64,000 nucleotides of DNA, from positions 1,430,531 to 1,494,530 of the forward strand of contig NZ_CP036343.1 of NCBI RefSeq assembly GCF_007746795.1, read 5' to 3'. Shown piece after piece: positions 8,575 to 18,806 of this stretch. The notes beneath the pieces are model-generated. The model was not told the origin of the DNA. It worked only from the letters and a program-made list of their open reading frames with translations, and made no database searches. Position 1 is the first letter of the stretch; every line of letters starts with the position of its first letter. The translations under genes were made by a program, and so were the position numbers. The DNA comes from Gimesia algae (GTDB lineage Bacteria; Planctomycetota; Planctomycetia; Planctomycetales; Planctomycetaceae).

Positions 8575-9633
8575 TTAGCGGGTTCCCAGTTCGTGCACCA
8601 TTTCCACAAGGGCTTTGACGTGGTCGGGATTCATGTCGGGCATGACACCATGGCCGAGATTGAAGATGTGCCCATTGCGGCCCGCAGCGGCATCCAGAAC
8701 CGCTTTTGCTTTCTGCTTGAGGACCGGTAAGTCAGCGTAGAGAGCAATCGGATCCATGTTCCCCTGAATCGCGACATCGGGTCCGAAGATTTCCCAGGCA
8801 TCCGCCAGATTGATGCGCCAGTCCACGCCAAAGACCTGACCACCGGCCTGACGCTGTAAGCCGAGCAAAGCAGGGTTGCCGGTCAGGAAATTGATCACGG
8901 GGGCATAGTCCTGTACTCCTGTGACGAGTTTCGCAGTGTAGGGTTGTACGTACTGCTGATAGTCTTCGGGTGACAGACAACCTGCCCAGCTGTCGAAGAT
9001 CTGCACGGCCTGACAGCCGGCGGCGATCTGTCGCTGCAGGTAGACAACCAGATTATCAACAAAACGATTCATCAACGCATCCCAGGCAGAGGGGTCGTTA
9101 TACATCATCTGTTTGGTGCGGCGGTAGTTTTTGGAACTGCCCCCTTCAATGGCATAACTGGCAAGAGTAAAAGGACAGCCGGCAAAACCGAGCAGGGGAA
9201 TGTCGGCAGGCAATTCCGCGCGAATGAGTTTGACAGCCTGGAAGACGAAGTCGAGGCAGTCCATGTCGGCGATATCGGTCAGGCGGTCAACCTGGGATGA
9301 ATCCTGGATTGGATTGTGAATGACCGGGCCTTCCCCTTTGAGGTACTCCAGATCCAGGCCCATCGGTTCCAGAATCGGAAGCAGGTCGGCGAACAGGATG
9401 GCGGCATCGACGCCGAGCTCACGCTGTGCGGTGATTGTGACTTCTGCTGCCAGTTCGGGTGTTTTGCAGAGCTCTATGAAAGTCACTTTGTTACGGACTT
9501 CCATGTATTCGGGCAGATAACGACCCGCCTGACGCATGATCCAGATCGGCGTCGTATCGACGGGTTCGCGGCGGACCGCTTTCATAAAACGACTGTTCTG
9601 ATAGCGGGCGGTCTCAGCCAGGGGGGCATCCAT
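8575..9633 (-). CDS. hemE: Uroporphyrinogen decarboxylase
   Basis: A 352-residue cytoplasmic enzyme that removes the four acetate carboxyls of uroporphyrinogen III to give coproporphyrinogen III. The N-terminal signature [11 protein letters not shown], which contributes substrate-binding arginines, is intact. [12 protein letters not shown] and the C-terminal [10 protein letters not shown] are also typical. Length equals the family norm. The start at 9633 is preceded by AAGAAG. It lies between hemD (125 bases upstream) and hemG (40 bases downstream), which fits an operon for the middle and end of heme synthesis. Confidence 0.96.
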   Translation of the reverse strand: MDAPLAETARYQNSRFMKAVRREPVDTTPIWIMRQAGRYLPEYMEVRNKVTFIELCKTPELAAEVTITAQRELGVDAAILFADLLPILEPMGLDLEYLKGEGPVIHNPIQDSSQVDRLTDIADMDCLDFVFQAVKLIRAELPADIPLLGFAGCPFTLASYAIEGGSSKNYRRTKQMMYNDPSAWDALMNRFVDNLVVYLQRQIAAGCQAVQIFDSWAGCLSPEDYQQYVQPYTAKLVTGVQDYAPVINFLTGNPALLGLQRQAGGQVFGVDWRINLADAWEIFGPDVAIQGNMDPIALYADLPVLKQKAKAVLDAAAGRNGHIFNLGHGVMPDMNPDHVKALVEMVHELGTR

Positions 9634-9758
9634 GTTTCTTCTTTCGGTTACAAATATTGGGTATTCAGCGATGTGAGGTGATTCTAACAGGATTCGCCGC
9701 GAACTGAAATTCAGCGCCGCGGAGTTTCCCGGAAACAGAGGAAAGCCAGATGAATCGT

Positions 9759-10589
9759 TCAGCCTTTTTGGGAGAGAATTTCGGGAGCCGCCTGCAGGGC
9801 ATCTTTGACAAGCGGGCCCATTTTGGGAGGACTCGATTCAAAATCGACGGGCAGTCCGACTTCCTGCAGCGCTTCCGTACAGGCGGGACCGACCGAGGCG
9901 ATCATCGTTTTAGACGCCGCCAGCAGCCAGTCTTCCTTGACCTGTTCTTCTTCAGCAATCTGCAGGACGTGTGTGATCTGCTGGGCGCTGGTAAACATCA
10001 GCACGTTATATTCTCCACGAATCGTCGCATGAACGGCATTGCGAAGACCGCTGGTATCGTCGGGTAAGGCCCAGCGATAGACGGCGATCGGCAGGACTTG
10101 CGCACCACGGTTACGCAGGGCTTCGTAGAATCCTTCGACCGGCTTCCCATATTCCTGCACAGCGATGTGTTTGCCTGTGACGGAAAACTTTTTTTCGTCT
10201 AAGACAGAAATAATCTCATGCCAGGTGTTAGGTTCGGGAGCGGAGTAGTTTATGGGAACTTCCCAGTTTCGCAGGACGACCGTTGGTTTCGGGCCACGCA
10301 CAACGACGATGATTTTACGGAACGCATTCAAAACCTGTTCACGCGGGAAATAAAGCTCTGCTGCGTTGAGCAAGGCAGTCGCCCCCACGCCGGTCATAAA
10401 CACGATCACATCAATCTCGCCTCGAAACAGTTTTTCGCAGAACGACTTGACCTGTTCGTTATCTTCCAGCGGGATTTCATCCATGGAGTGCACAAGTGTG
10501 GGAATTCCCTGGTTGCGTTCGATCAGGGAGGTCATGGCGTCGCTTTTACGACTTTCGAAACTGCAGACGTTTAAGGCGGATGGATTCAT
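9759..10589 (-). CDS. hemD: Uroporphyrinogen-III synthase
   Basis: A 276-residue HemD-family protein that cyclises hydroxymethylbilane to uroporphyrinogen III with inversion of ring D. The sequence shows the two-lobed pattern: [17 protein letters not shown] at the N-terminus, [12 protein letters not shown] in lobe 1, [12 protein letters not shown] at the hinge and [14 protein letters not shown] in lobe 2. Sequence conservation in this family is low, so the call rests on these blocks and on its position just ahead of hemE and hemG on the same strand. The start at 10589 is an ATG with only a weak purine-rich site upstream. Confidence 0.88.
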   Translation of the reverse strand: MNPSALNVCSFESRKSDAMTSLIERNQGIPTLVHSMDEIPLEDNEQVKSFCEKLFRGEIDVIVFMTGVGATALLNAAELYFPREQVLNAFRKIIVVVRGPKPTVVLRNWEVPINYSAPEPNTWHEIISVLDEKKFSVTGKHIAVQEYGKPVEGFYEALRNRGAQVLPIAVYRWALPDDTSGLRNAVHATIRGEYNVLMFTSAQQITHVLQIAEEEQVKEDWLLAASKTMIASVGPACTEALQEVGLPVDFESSPPKMGPLVKDALQAAPEILSQKG

Positions 10590-10719
10590 AGCGGATGCTT
10601 CAAATGGAATGAAAGGATCTCAGATTCAACACCCTGATTATAGACGCCATGGTAAGCACAGAAAATAGCCTCCTGTGGCTTTCTTAGTCAGATCTCGCTT
10701 TTCGCAACAGGACACGCTG

Positions 10720-11703
10720 CTACCTGGGCGTATTTAGCGGTGTCTTTACCTGACGAAATCCGGTGAGCCAGAGTCGGAAGTCGGCATCAATATCGGCCAG
10801 ATCATCGATATTCAGCAGCTGTTTTAAGGTCTGCTCGCCCGTGGTATCGAATTCCTGGCTGGTTCTCAATTTGCGATAGAAGGGGGAAAGCAGCCGTTTC
10901 TGCTGCAGGTAAATACAGAAGTAGCGAGCGTAGGAATAGGTTAACGCTTCGCGTCTGGTATCGATTCTGACTTGCTCTACCAGGTTCGCCAGTGGAGGCA
11001 GCTGGTTACGATCCAGCGCGGAAAGCAGGAGCTGCCCACGCCAGTTGGAGATTCCCAGCAGTTGTGTCTGTTCGTCTGAAAACTCGCATTGCTCATGCAA
11101 CGACGCCAGGCCTTCGTCAAACCATTCCGGCATGGCTGGAAAATCAATTTCTGCCAGTGCATGGGTCAGTTCGTGTCCGAGAGTTCCACTACCGGTGGAG
11201 AGATTGAGGACGATTCGCATGTCATTCGACTGGAAATAGCCGTAGTAGGATCCGGTTTTTCTCTGGTCGAGATCCCAGGCGACCTGCTGATAACGCTCTT
11301 CTGAGGAGAGTGCGACAACCGTAATCGGACGATCAGGGGGCCTATCGAAATAGGAAACATTCAACGCGTACTCAGTCGGAGAGATTGCTTTCTGATAGAG
11401 CGCGTCCAGTGTCGAGATTTCATAATCGCCGACAATGACATACGGAGTTTGAATCAGTACATTCACAGGAATGGAAATACGAGTTCTCAGCCAGGCCGCT
11501 TTGGTTTCACAGGCGGTCTGCAGACTCGCTTTCTGCTCGCGTGATTTGATTTCTGGTGGCGATTTGAAGGGCTCGGGAGGGCTGAGGCGTACCGCATTCG
11601 CAGAGGCTCTTCCTTCCTGAGCTCCAGAGAAGATCAGAAAATAAAAGCCCGTCATCAGGACAAATGGTCCTGCGATCAGTAATGCAATACGATGCAGAGA
11701 CAA
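10720..11703 (-). CDS. Membrane-anchored putative zinc metallopeptidase (HExxH, peptidase-MA-like)
   Basis: A 327-residue protein with an uncleaved N-terminal membrane anchor (residues about 5-26, ALLIAGPFVLMTGFYFLIF), so the rest probably lies outside the inner membrane. H177-E-L-T-H181 followed by WFDEG with E197 gives the HExxH...E arrangement of gluzincin-type peptidases. The flanking GTLGHELTHAL and PEWFDEGLAS resemble the peptidase-MA/DUF1570 group common in planctomycetes. The start at 11703 is TTG and is uncertain; a downstream ATG exists at residue 17, inside the anchor. It is transcribed away from glgB. Proteolysis is inferred from the motif and the substrate is unknown. Confidence 0.7.
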   Translation of the reverse strand: MSLHRIALLIAGPFVLMTGFYFLIFSGAQEGRASANAVRLSPPEPFKSPPEIKSREQKASLQTACETKAAWLRTRISIPVNVLIQTPYVIVGDYEISTLDALYQKAISPTEYALNVSYFDRPPDRPITVVALSSEERYQQVAWDLDQRKTGSYYGYFQSNDMRIVLNLSTGSGTLGHELTHALAEIDFPAMPEWFDEGLASLHEQCEFSDEQTQLLGISNWRGQLLLSALDRNQLPPLANLVEQVRIDTRREALTYSYARYFCIYLQQKRLLSPFYRKLRTSQEFDTTGEQTLKQLLNIDDLADIDADFRLWLTGFRQVKTPLNTPR

Positions 11704-12054
11704 GCAACACTCACAATCAGACAGGCCCGGTGAAATTCACGAGGACCGGTTCTATAAAGTGACTCACGATTAATCGAGTAACGTTTAAGTATAGTTTGCT
11801 GCAGGTCGTATCACTTGAGCAAAGCCTGCGGGAATCTGGAAATAGTCGCAGGTTGACCATCCCGTGTGTGCATTATTCGACTTGATCGCCGTAAATTGCC
11901 CAGACATCACAATCGGCAGGGTATTGACAGACTGACGCATCTCTGTGGGACATCTTGACGCAAAAGAGGAGAGCTGAACGCCATTTAACGCCAAAAGCAC
12001 ATTAAGGCAGAGTAACAATCTGGTCGAAATCTTGTTATAATAGGTTTACTGATT
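11704..12054. promoter_or_regulatory. Divergent intergenic region upstream of glgB and the metallopeptidase
   Basis: This 351-bp space lies between two divergent genes and should hold both promoters. On the plus strand the best signal is the extended -10 box listed separately at 12033-12041. No convincing minus-strand promoter was recognised. No open frame with a credible start was seen. Confidence 0.45.
12033..12041 (+). promoter_or_regulatory. Candidate extended -10 promoter for glgB
   Basis: TGTTATAAT matches the extended -10 form TGnTATAAT exactly. The -35 position (about 12013-12018, TAACAA) is weak, as is common for extended -10 promoters. Transcription would begin near 12048. That leaves almost no leader for a start at 12055 and favours one of the later in-frame ATGs of glgB at 12094 or 12112. 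Confidence 0.4.
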
Positions 12055-14121
12055 ATGATGGTTTCGAGGCTCGCGTCTTCAACTACACTGCTTATGAAAT
12101 TTCCCACTCTAATGAGTCAACCTTCTCATTTTGAATCAAACTCCAACCGCTCTTTGACGCCGAGGCGGTCGCAGAGTCAGCAGTCACTAGCTCAGACCAG
12201 GCGGCCTTTATTTACCTCTGCCGAACTTCATGCACTAAAGACAGGAATGCACTGTACCATGTATCAATCGATGGGGGCACACCCGGACGAAGTTAACGGA
12301 ATCGCTGGAACTCGTTTCGCTGTCTGGGCACCCAATGCACAGGAAGTCTGTATTGTTTGCGATCAGAACCACTGGAAACATGGCGAGTTTTATCTGAACT
12401 CCAGTGATGCAGGAGTCTGGTCCGGTTTTATGCCAGGCGTTTCGAGCGGAGACGCTTATAAATTCAGCCTGCGTGGCCAGAATGGAGAGTTTTTCGAAAA
12501 GTGCGATCCCTATGCGTTCTACTCAGAACTGCGTCCCAAGACCGCCTCGATTGTATACGACCTGGAGAACTATCCCTGGCAGGATGAACAATGGATCCAG
12601 AAACGGGCCGAAACCCAATGGCATGATCAGCCGATTACCATTTATGAAGTTCACCTTGGTTCGTGGAAACGCCCTAAAGATGGTCGCCAGTTTTTTACCT
12701 ACCGCGAACTGGCGAAGCAGTTGGTCGAATATGTCCAACAAATGGGCTACACCCACATTCAGTTAATGCCGATCACGGAACATCCATTTGATGGCTCCTG
12801 GGGTTATCAGACGACCGGCTATTTTGCGCCGACCAGTCGCTTCGGCAGTCCTCATGATCTGATGTACTTCGTCGATTACTGTCACCAGGCAGGCATCGGG
12901 GTCTTATTTGACTGGGTGCCCGGCCATTTTCCCACTGACGGTCATTCACTGGGTCGTTTTGATGGCACTTGCCTGTACGAACATGCCGACCCACGGAAAG
13001 GATTTCACCCGGACTGGGGAACCTACATCTTCAACTATGGACGGAATGAAATCAGGGACTTCCTGCTGTCCAGCGCTCATTTCTGGATTGATAAATATCA
13101 CTTCGATGGTCTGCGCGTCGATGCGGTGGCTTCAATGCTCTACCTGGATTATTCGCGTAAGGAAGGGGAATGGTTGCCGAACCCGCAAGGCGGACGCGAA
13201 AACCTGGAAGCCATCCAGTTCCTGAAAGATGCGAATATCAGTCTGCACGGAGAATATCCGGGCATCCTGACGATCGCAGAGGAATCCACATCCTGGGGCG
13301 GTGTGTCTCACCCGGTCTATAATGGCGGACTGGGCTTTAACATGAAATGGGATATGGGCTGGATGAATGATACGCTGCGCTATATGCATTTCGACCCGAT
13401 CTACCGCTCACACCATCAAGGCGAACTCTCTTTCCGCATGATTTATGCTTTCACGGAAAATTTTGTACTGCCGCTCTCGCATGATGAAGTGGTACACGGC
13501 AAACGCGCATTAATCTCACAAATGCCGGGTGACCTGTGGCAGCAGTTTGCCAATCTGCGACTACTCTATGGCTATCAATACACAATGCCAGGCAAAAAAC
13601 TGCTGTTTATGGGAGGTGAACTGGCGCAGTGGGAAGAATGGAACCACGACCAGGAACTGGACTGGAAGCTGATCGGCCTTGAAAAACATGATGGCATCCG
13701 TCGCCTGATCGGAGACTTGAATCATTTATACCGTTCAGAAAAAGCGCTTTACGAAACAGATTTTACGCCGGAGGGCTTTGCCTGGATCCAGTGTGATGAT
13801 TCCAAGAACAGCGTATTTGCTTTCCAGCGTACTGCGACCGATACAGAAGAGCACGTGATTGTGGTTGCTAATTTCACGCCGGTTCCCCGCGATGGATACC
13901 GCATTGGTGTTCCCAAACCAGGCTTTTACCACGAAATCATTAACAGTGATGCCAAGATTTACGGTGGTTCGAATATGGGGAATGCTGGCGGAGTCTATAG
14001 CGAGAAAATCAGCAGCCACGGCATGAGTCACAGCATAACGCTCAATCTGCCACCACTGGGTTTACTCATCATGAAACCTGTGTCGACTCCACAAAAACCG
14101 GCTAAAAAGATAGCGGAATAA
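12055..14121 (+). CDS. glgB: 1,4-alpha-glucan branching enzyme (GlgB)
   Basis: Forms the alpha-1,6 branches of glycogen by transferring cut alpha-1,4 chains. An N-terminal CBM48 domain ([11 protein letters not shown] at residues about 87-97) precedes a GH13 barrel. Catalytic residues are visible: nucleophile D356 in [10 protein letters not shown], acid/base E409 in TIAEES and D477 in [10 protein letters not shown]. The C-terminal beta domain ends with [11 protein letters not shown]. The core starts near residue 57, so the polar 50-residue N-terminus is not part of the enzyme. The true start may be ATG 12094 or 12112, because the candidate -10 box ends only 13 bases before 12055. No other glycogen gene lies nearby. 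Confidence 0.93.
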   Translation: MMVSRLASSTTLLMKFPTLMSQPSHFESNSNRSLTPRRSQSQQSLAQTRRPLFTSAELHALKTGMHCTMYQSMGAHPDEVNGIAGTRFAVWAPNAQEVCIVCDQNHWKHGEFYLNSSDAGVWSGFMPGVSSGDAYKFSLRGQNGEFFEKCDPYAFYSELRPKTASIVYDLENYPWQDEQWIQKRAETQWHDQPITIYEVHLGSWKRPKDGRQFFTYRELAKQLVEYVQQMGYTHIQLMPITEHPFDGSWGYQTTGYFAPTSRFGSPHDLMYFVDYCHQAGIGVLFDWVPGHFPTDGHSLGRFDGTCLYEHADPRKGFHPDWGTYIFNYGRNEIRDFLLSSAHFWIDKYHFDGLRVDAVASMLYLDYSRKEGEWLPNPQGGRENLEAIQFLKDANISLHGEYPGILTIAEESTSWGGVSHPVYNGGLGFNMKWDMGWMNDTLRYMHFDPIYRSHHQGELSFRMIYAFTENFVLPLSHDEVVHGKRALISQMPGDLWQQFANLRLLYGYQYTMPGKKLLFMGGELAQWEEWNHDQELDWKLIGLEKHDGIRRLIGDLNHLYRSEKALYETDFTPEGFAWIQCDDSKNSVFAFQRTATDTEEHVIVVANFTPVPRDGYRIGVPKPGFYHEIINSDAKIYGGSNMGNAGGVYSEKISSHGMSHSITLNLPPLGLLIMKPVSTPQKPAKKIAE

Positions 14122-14144
14122 TTGGAACACCGGGGGGGAAATTC

Positions 14145-14164
14145 TTACCAGAAAAGACTGGTAA
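14145..14164 (+). terminator. Stem-loop just downstream of glgB
   Basis: TTACCAG (14145-14151) pairs with CTGGTAA (14158-14164) around the loop AAAAGA. It lies 24 bases after the glgB stop codon. There is no T-run after it, so it may protect the mRNA 3' end rather than terminate transcription by itself. Confidence 0.35.
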
Positions 14165-14482
14165 ATGAAGATGAACCTCTATATGATGGATGTTTCAGTC
14201 GTTGCTTGACACGACTAAAAAAAGGACGCCGCTGAGTGTATAGGCGCTCGCCCAAACAGTCCCAACAAGGGAAAGTTCGGCTATACTCCCCAGCAGCGTA
14301 TCCTTTGGTGAAGTTCAAGTCAGACAGTAGAAGTTGCTCTTTTCCCTGTCTGTAATTACTCTTAAGCAAACGTCGTACCAGCTATCAGTGCGCCTCAGAA
14401 AGATATTCGTAAGTCATTCGCCAGATATCACTTATGACATAAAATAAAATTCTGTGGAGACCGACGATGCTTCATTTTCTTT

Positions 14483-14508
14483 AAAAATGCCTTCCTGAAG
14501 GGCATTTT
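14483..14508. terminator. AT-flanked hairpin resembling an intrinsic terminator
   Basis: AAAATGCC pairs with GGCATTTT around TTCCTGAA, with A residues on the left arm and T residues on the right arm. The symmetrical A/T flanks allow action in either direction. It lies between glgB and the DUF1444-like gene and could end the glgB transcript, though at a distance of about 360 bases. Confidence 0.45.
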
Positions 14509-14678
14509 GCTGCTTAGATAAACAGCAGCATGGCACAAAGAATCAGCCCCATTTTCCGATAGTCATCATTTCAAAAATCGTCTAATATAAAAGACACAGT
14601 GAGACACCGTTGAAATAACGACAGGCACAATATTCTTTGTTGCCGGTTATTCTGGAATCAGAAACACTTCTTGTGCTG

Positions 14679-15986
14679 ATGGTGATTTTTTTGTCAGACT
14701 TTCATCTCGATCAATGGGCGCAATACGCCGGTCCCGCCAACTGGTATTCCCTTGCATTTCCTTCTGACTGGATCAAGGATGATCAGGACGGAGTACTACA
14801 ACTCAGTCCCCCCGGTAGAAACGCCACATTAACAATCAGCTGCCACTGGAAATCGGTGCTGCCTCACACAGAGACCGGTGCAGGGCTTGATGTTGATTTT
14901 GACCAGCTCTTTGTTAGACATCGGAATATTATAAAACGACCACCGCTGGTGATTGAGCATGAATCAGTGGCTTATGCCGGTGAAGCCATCATTAAGAAAA
15001 ATTCATCATGGTGGAAGTCGTTGCTGGCGCGGTCCGCCTTATTTCAAAAAAACTGGCATCACTGGAATCTCTGGTTGATCCGAGAACACTCCATTCAAAT
15101 GGTCGTCACTTTATTTTACGAACCCCAGGATCGTGAAGAATTGCTGGAGACCGTGCAGAGGATCCTGCATTCAGTTGAACTGAATTTAAATCCGGCGAAT
15201 CCTCCTGAGCTGTTTGCGCATGAGGTACTGCAGCTGGCCCGAAAAAAATTCCCATTGATTTCGTCGCAGATCATTCCCGGTTTTCGCATCAAATTTGGTG
15301 AATCGGAACTGAATCTGACGAATTTTTACCGGTCCTATCTGAGCTCTTCTGAAGATTACGAACAAAATATAGTCTCGGCTCTGGCGACGGTGCTGCAAAT
15401 TAATGAATGGGGAGAAGAGCAGACCGAACCGGAACTGCTCGACATTCAAGACCGCATCATGCCGATCCTGATCTCGCAGGAATCATGGAAGGCACATTTC
15501 CCGAATTTTGTCGGCGAGAACTGGATCGCCAATCTGGCCATTCTCTATGTGGTTGATGAATCGCGGGCTTACTGGTATATCCATGAGAAGCTGCTGCGGA
15601 AGTGGAAGATCAGCCAGGAGGTTTTACATGAAATCGCGCTGACCAATCTGGACCACTATTTCATGCAAAACGATATTGAGTTAATCTGCATGTCGCGGGA
15701 GGATGGTCCCAACATGATTATTCAGAGCAAAGCAGACGCGTACAATGCGAGCCAGGTTCTGAGTCCGTCATTTTACCAGCAGGCTCGAAAGTTTCTGGGA
15801 AGCGAATTTCTGGCGGGCGTTCCCAATCGTGATTTTTTGCTGGCACTCAGCCTGAGTGAATCGCAGATCATCGAAAAGATCCAGCATAATATTGCCAATG
15901 ACTACCTGAATATGGACCATCCACTTACAGATCACTTACTGGTTGTCACCGCGGATGGTGTCAGTGAATATTGTGGTGTGAGCTGA
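14679..15986 (+). CDS. DUF1444 (YtpQ-like) protein with an N-terminal extra module
   Basis: About 435 residues. The frame can be extended to TTG 14637, but ATG 14679 (MVIFLSDFHLDQW) is the first good start; no strong ribosome site is seen for either. Residues about 15-170 form a separate module (WYSLAFPSDWIKDDQDGVLQ) resembling the PsbP/DUF1795-like fold in which a short peptide loads a beta sheet. The C-terminal half matches the DUF1444/YtpQ pattern: YNASQVLSP, AGVPNRDFLLALS and a final HPLTDHLLVV. The function of the family is unknown. No signal peptide is evident. The gene stands alone between glgB and a PhnP-like hydrolase. Confidence 0.6.
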   Translation: MVIFLSDFHLDQWAQYAGPANWYSLAFPSDWIKDDQDGVLQLSPPGRNATLTISCHWKSVLPHTETGAGLDVDFDQLFVRHRNIIKRPPLVIEHESVAYAGEAIIKKNSSWWKSLLARSALFQKNWHHWNLWLIREHSIQMVVTLFYEPQDREELLETVQRILHSVELNLNPANPPELFAHEVLQLARKKFPLISSQIIPGFRIKFGESELNLTNFYRSYLSSSEDYEQNIVSALATVLQINEWGEEQTEPELLDIQDRIMPILISQESWKAHFPNFVGENWIANLAILYVVDESRAYWYIHEKLLRKWKISQEVLHEIALTNLDHYFMQNDIELICMSREDGPNMIIQSKADAYNASQVLSPSFYQQARKFLGSEFLAGVPNRDFLLALSLSESQIIEKIQHNIANDYLNMDHPLTDHLLVVTADGVSEYCGVS

Positions 15987-16111
15987 ACTCGATTACGCCG
16001 CAATGCGTCTTCTCATGCGATGCAGCGGTACCAGTACAGCCACTAATAAATTAAACTGGGGCACAATCTGACCCGAAAACGGTAAAACCCGCACAAGAGC
16101 GATTAAGTATA

Positions 16112-16939
16112 ATGCAACAGGAATCGAATTTATTTTCTCAGAGACAGGGTGAGTTCATCACACTGGGCACGGGGACCAGTGTGGGGATTCCCATCGTTGG
16201 CTGCGATTGTGAAGTCTGCCAGTCACCCAATCCCAAAAACCAGCGAGGCCGAACTTCCGTTTATATCAGTGCCCCGGAAGGCGGCTTTCTGATCGACACT
16301 CCACCGGAACTCAGGCTGCAGTTACTGCGCGAACACATTCCCTGGGTACACGCGGTTCTGTATACCCACAGCCACGCCGATCATATTTTCGGTCTGGACG
16401 ATGTGCGGATCAGCGGATACAGGTTGGAAAAGTCCATCGAATTATATTGCGAAGAAGCCGTGGAAGAGCAGATCCGAGGGTCCTTCAACTACGCATTCGA
16501 AGAACCGACACATAATCGACATCACATGTCGCGTCCTCATCTTGATTTCAAAACAATCTCGCTGGAACCGTTCGATCTGCTGGGCCTCAGAATTCAGCCG
16601 ATTCGACTAATGCATGGCACTCTGCCGATCCTCGGATACCGGATCAACAATATTGCATTTTGCACCGATGTCAGTGAGATTCCCGAGGAGAGCTGGCAAT
16701 ATCTGGAAGGCCTGGATTACCTGATTCTGGATGCCCTGCGGATTAAGCCACACCCCACTCATTTTTGTCTGGAACAGAGCCTGGAAGTAGTCGAACGGGT
16801 TAAACCCAAACGGGCTTTCTTCACACATATCTCTCACTCGCTGGAACATGAAGAGACGAACGCGATTTTACCCGATCATGTCGAACTGGCATTCGACGGA
16901 CTGTCGTTACCGCTTAACGGACTGGCTGCTGATCACTAG
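16112..16939 (+). CDS. MBL-fold hydrolase, PhnP-like phosphodiesterase family
   Basis: A 275-residue cytoplasmic metallo-beta-lactamase-fold protein. GTGTSVGIPIVGCDCEVC at residues about 18-35 is the N-terminal signature of the PhnP / cyclic-phosphate phosphodiesterase group, including the Cys pair that can bind a structural zinc. The metal motif THSHADH is complete, and later ligands fit H in LMHGTLP, D in FCTDVSEIP and H in FTHISHSLEHE. Real PhnP works in phosphonate breakdown, but no phn genes are near. A general role in repair or recycling of cyclic phosphate esters or nucleotides is more prudent. The ATG at 16112 is the only good start. Confidence 0.8.
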   Translation: MQQESNLFSQRQGEFITLGTGTSVGIPIVGCDCEVCQSPNPKNQRGRTSVYISAPEGGFLIDTPPELRLQLLREHIPWVHAVLYTHSHADHIFGLDDVRISGYRLEKSIELYCEEAVEEQIRGSFNYAFEEPTHNRHHMSRPHLDFKTISLEPFDLLGLRIQPIRLMHGTLPILGYRINNIAFCTDVSEIPEESWQYLEGLDYLILDALRIKPHPTHFCLEQSLEVVERVKPKRAFFTHISHSLEHEETNAILPDHVELAFDGLSLPLNGLAADH

Positions 16940-17042
16940 TGGAATGTCATTATTAAATTCAGGGTTGATAGATCTCAAGAGAGTGCGACAACGGAACACG
17001 TACACAACACCCTCGACCCTCAATTTCCAGCTTAATAAAGCT

Positions 17043-17126
17043 CTAGACTGTGACCAGTTTTACTGTAGCGTCTCCAGAGGCATTTGGATTGAGTAGAATG
17101 GCTTGAGAGATGCTTATAAGATCAAC
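17043..17126 (-). repeat. Palindromic dispersed repeat, copy A
   Basis: Reverse-oriented copy of the four-member repeat family. Read on the minus strand it contains the shared blocks CTACTCAATCCAAATG, GGAGACGCTACAGTAAAACT and, at the outer end, CAGTCTAG. It lies between two convergent stop codons, about 40 bases downstream of the LysM gene and in the same sense as that gene. Its left arm (around 17110-17126) is the most diverged of the four copies. Confidence 0.8.
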
Positions 17127-17166
17127 CGGGTGTGCTCAGAATGTTCCCGGTCGGGCGGGACGCCGC

Positions 17167-18534
17167 TTATGGCAGATTCAGTTTCATTCCGGGACGGATG
17201 TAGTTGGCGTTCTTCAGGAGATCACGATTCTGCTGATAAATTTTAAATGCTGCTGAGCGTTTACCATAGATTCGCACAGCGATGGATTCGAGGGTGTCAC
17301 CCGCCTGAATCGTGTAGGTTTTCGGCTGTGCAGGCTGCTGAGTGGTTGACTCAGTCTGTTCGCCGAACAGATCATCAACGATCTGATCCACATTCTCCGG
17401 TTGAACCTGCGACAAGGAACGACCTGAACCCGAGGAAGATCCATTGCTTTGCGATCCGTTACCAGGTGTAAGGGGAGAGCGGGGTACAGGAATAAATTTT
17501 CGATAGTTTTCCGGAATCTGTTTGATCCCTGCTGGAAGTTTCTCGGTTTGAATCGATTCTTCCAGCTCCTGCATCACCTGTTTCTGATCCAGCTGACCCA
17601 TCGATTTTTGGGAAGGAGTATTGGAGAGCGACTCGATCAATCCTTCAAACTGAACTGTCGAGGAAGATGTATCTGATTTCAAAGTCGGCTGGGAAACCAT
17701 TTGTCCCATCGTCCGCTTCCCGGTCATCACCGGAGATTGCACATTGGTCTGACGATTGGCAGACTGAGGCGTTGTTTCTGGAGCGCGGTAGACCGGAATC
17801 CTCAATTTCATTCCTTCACGAATGTCATTGGGGCTGCGGAGCTGATCACGGTTCAGATTAAAGATCTCACGGTATTTGCGACTGGTCCCCAGATAGTGAA
17901 TCGAAATTTCTGAGAGTGTTTCTCCCGCTTTAACTGTGTGAATCCGGATTTGGGGAGCCGCTGGTTGCACAGGTCTGACAGGTTCCTGTCTCTGTTGTGA
18001 CGGATTTACTTCCCAAGCGTTATTATGCTCGGGCTTGATACTATCGATACCGGTTACCGGCTTCGGCGTTCTGTTTTGTGAAACAGGCTTTGCTTCGGGG
18101 TGAGGCGGATTTGGTTCAAATACTGAATCGGCAGGCTCCGGACTGGAAAACTGCTCTTCAGGTAGATCGACATCTTTCAGGAATTCGGGGATCGGCCCCC
18201 AGCGCTCCGCTTTGGAACCCTTGCCGTTCTGCCCGACAGGAGTAGTATGCGAGATGGTCGGGACGGCAACCTTAGAGCTTTCAGCAGTCCCTCCCTTATC
18301 TGTCAGTCCCGTAAATGCCTGCTCACTTCCCAGTTGTGTTTCCGTTTTTTCTTTCAACTGCGTATCCAGATAGGGAGTGCGGTCCTTGTCCGCAATTTGC
18401 TCATTGAGGTAATGCGGATCATTCAGTTCCGGAATTTGAACCGTCGTATTGCGATCCTGTCTCAGACAGAACGCTGCTACAAAACCAATCACCAGCAGTG
18501 CCAGTGCTAAACCAACTTTTTTATCTTGATGCAT
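17167..18534 (-). CDS. Membrane-anchored protein with two LysM domains
   Basis: A 455-residue protein that begins at ATG 18534 (MHQDKKVGLAL) with GAGG five bases upstream; a longer frame to 18594 is not needed. A single N-terminal membrane segment (residues about 8-25) is followed by a long Pro/Ser/Gln-rich low-complexity linker. Two LysM domains are present: one in the middle, around residues 195-250 (VKAGETLSEISIHYLG), and one at the very C-terminus (IQAGDTLESIAVRIYG ... IRPGMKLNLP). LysM binds N-acetylglucosamine chains, so the protein probably links the envelope to peptidoglycan or other glycans. The ExeA-like ATPase gene lies 272 bases upstream on the same strand. Confidence 0.8.
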   Translation of the reverse strand: MHQDKKVGLALALLVIGFVAAFCLRQDRNTTVQIPELNDPHYLNEQIADKDRTPYLDTQLKEKTETQLGSEQAFTGLTDKGGTAESSKVAVPTISHTTPVGQNGKGSKAERWGPIPEFLKDVDLPEEQFSSPEPADSVFEPNPPHPEAKPVSQNRTPKPVTGIDSIKPEHNNAWEVNPSQQRQEPVRPVQPAAPQIRIHTVKAGETLSEISIHYLGTSRKYREIFNLNRDQLRSPNDIREGMKLRIPVYRAPETTPQSANRQTNVQSPVMTGKRTMGQMVSQPTLKSDTSSSTVQFEGLIESLSNTPSQKSMGQLDQKQVMQELEESIQTEKLPAGIKQIPENYRKFIPVPRSPLTPGNGSQSNGSSSGSGRSLSQVQPENVDQIVDDLFGEQTESTTQQPAQPKTYTIQAGDTLESIAVRIYGKRSAAFKIYQQNRDLLKNANYIRPGMKLNLP

Positions 18535-18806
18535 TTGAACCTCGCCTCGAATGTTACGCTGTGTAATTAGCGTATCGGGCGAAATTCTTTTCAAGAAAAC
18601 CTGATTTTCTCAAGATCGGCTCAGCGCAGGGAGATCACGTCTACATGATCACACTTGAGTCGATCATGCAGAAAATATGGCGAACGGTCGAAACAGACTC
18701 ACCAGTTGATAGGCTTGTAGCAGTTATAGCACCTGGCGAACCGGCAACTGTTATCACATTCCGGGAGTCAGATCCTGTAGCAGGAGGAAACCCGAAACGG
18801 CGTGAT

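Larger units (their letters stand above)
14122..14678. other. Intergenic region after glgB
   Basis: About 510-550 bp (depending on the start of the next gene) without a credible gene. It holds two hairpins listed separately, at 14145-14164 and 14483-14508. The remaining sequence, including several A/T-rich runs, shows no tRNA-like or riboswitch-like fold that I could recognise. Confidence 0.5.

Noticed and set aside
11785-12018. 77-codon minus-strand frame upstream of glgB
   Set aside because: It lies across the likely glgB promoter region, has no motif, and no ribosome site was seen.
14145-14369. 74-codon minus-strand frame after glgB
   Set aside because: It overlaps the stem-loop after glgB, has no recognisable domain and a random-looking composition.
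16112-16939. True PhnP of a phosphonate-degradation operon
   Set aside because: No other phn genes are present; only membership of the wider family is supported.
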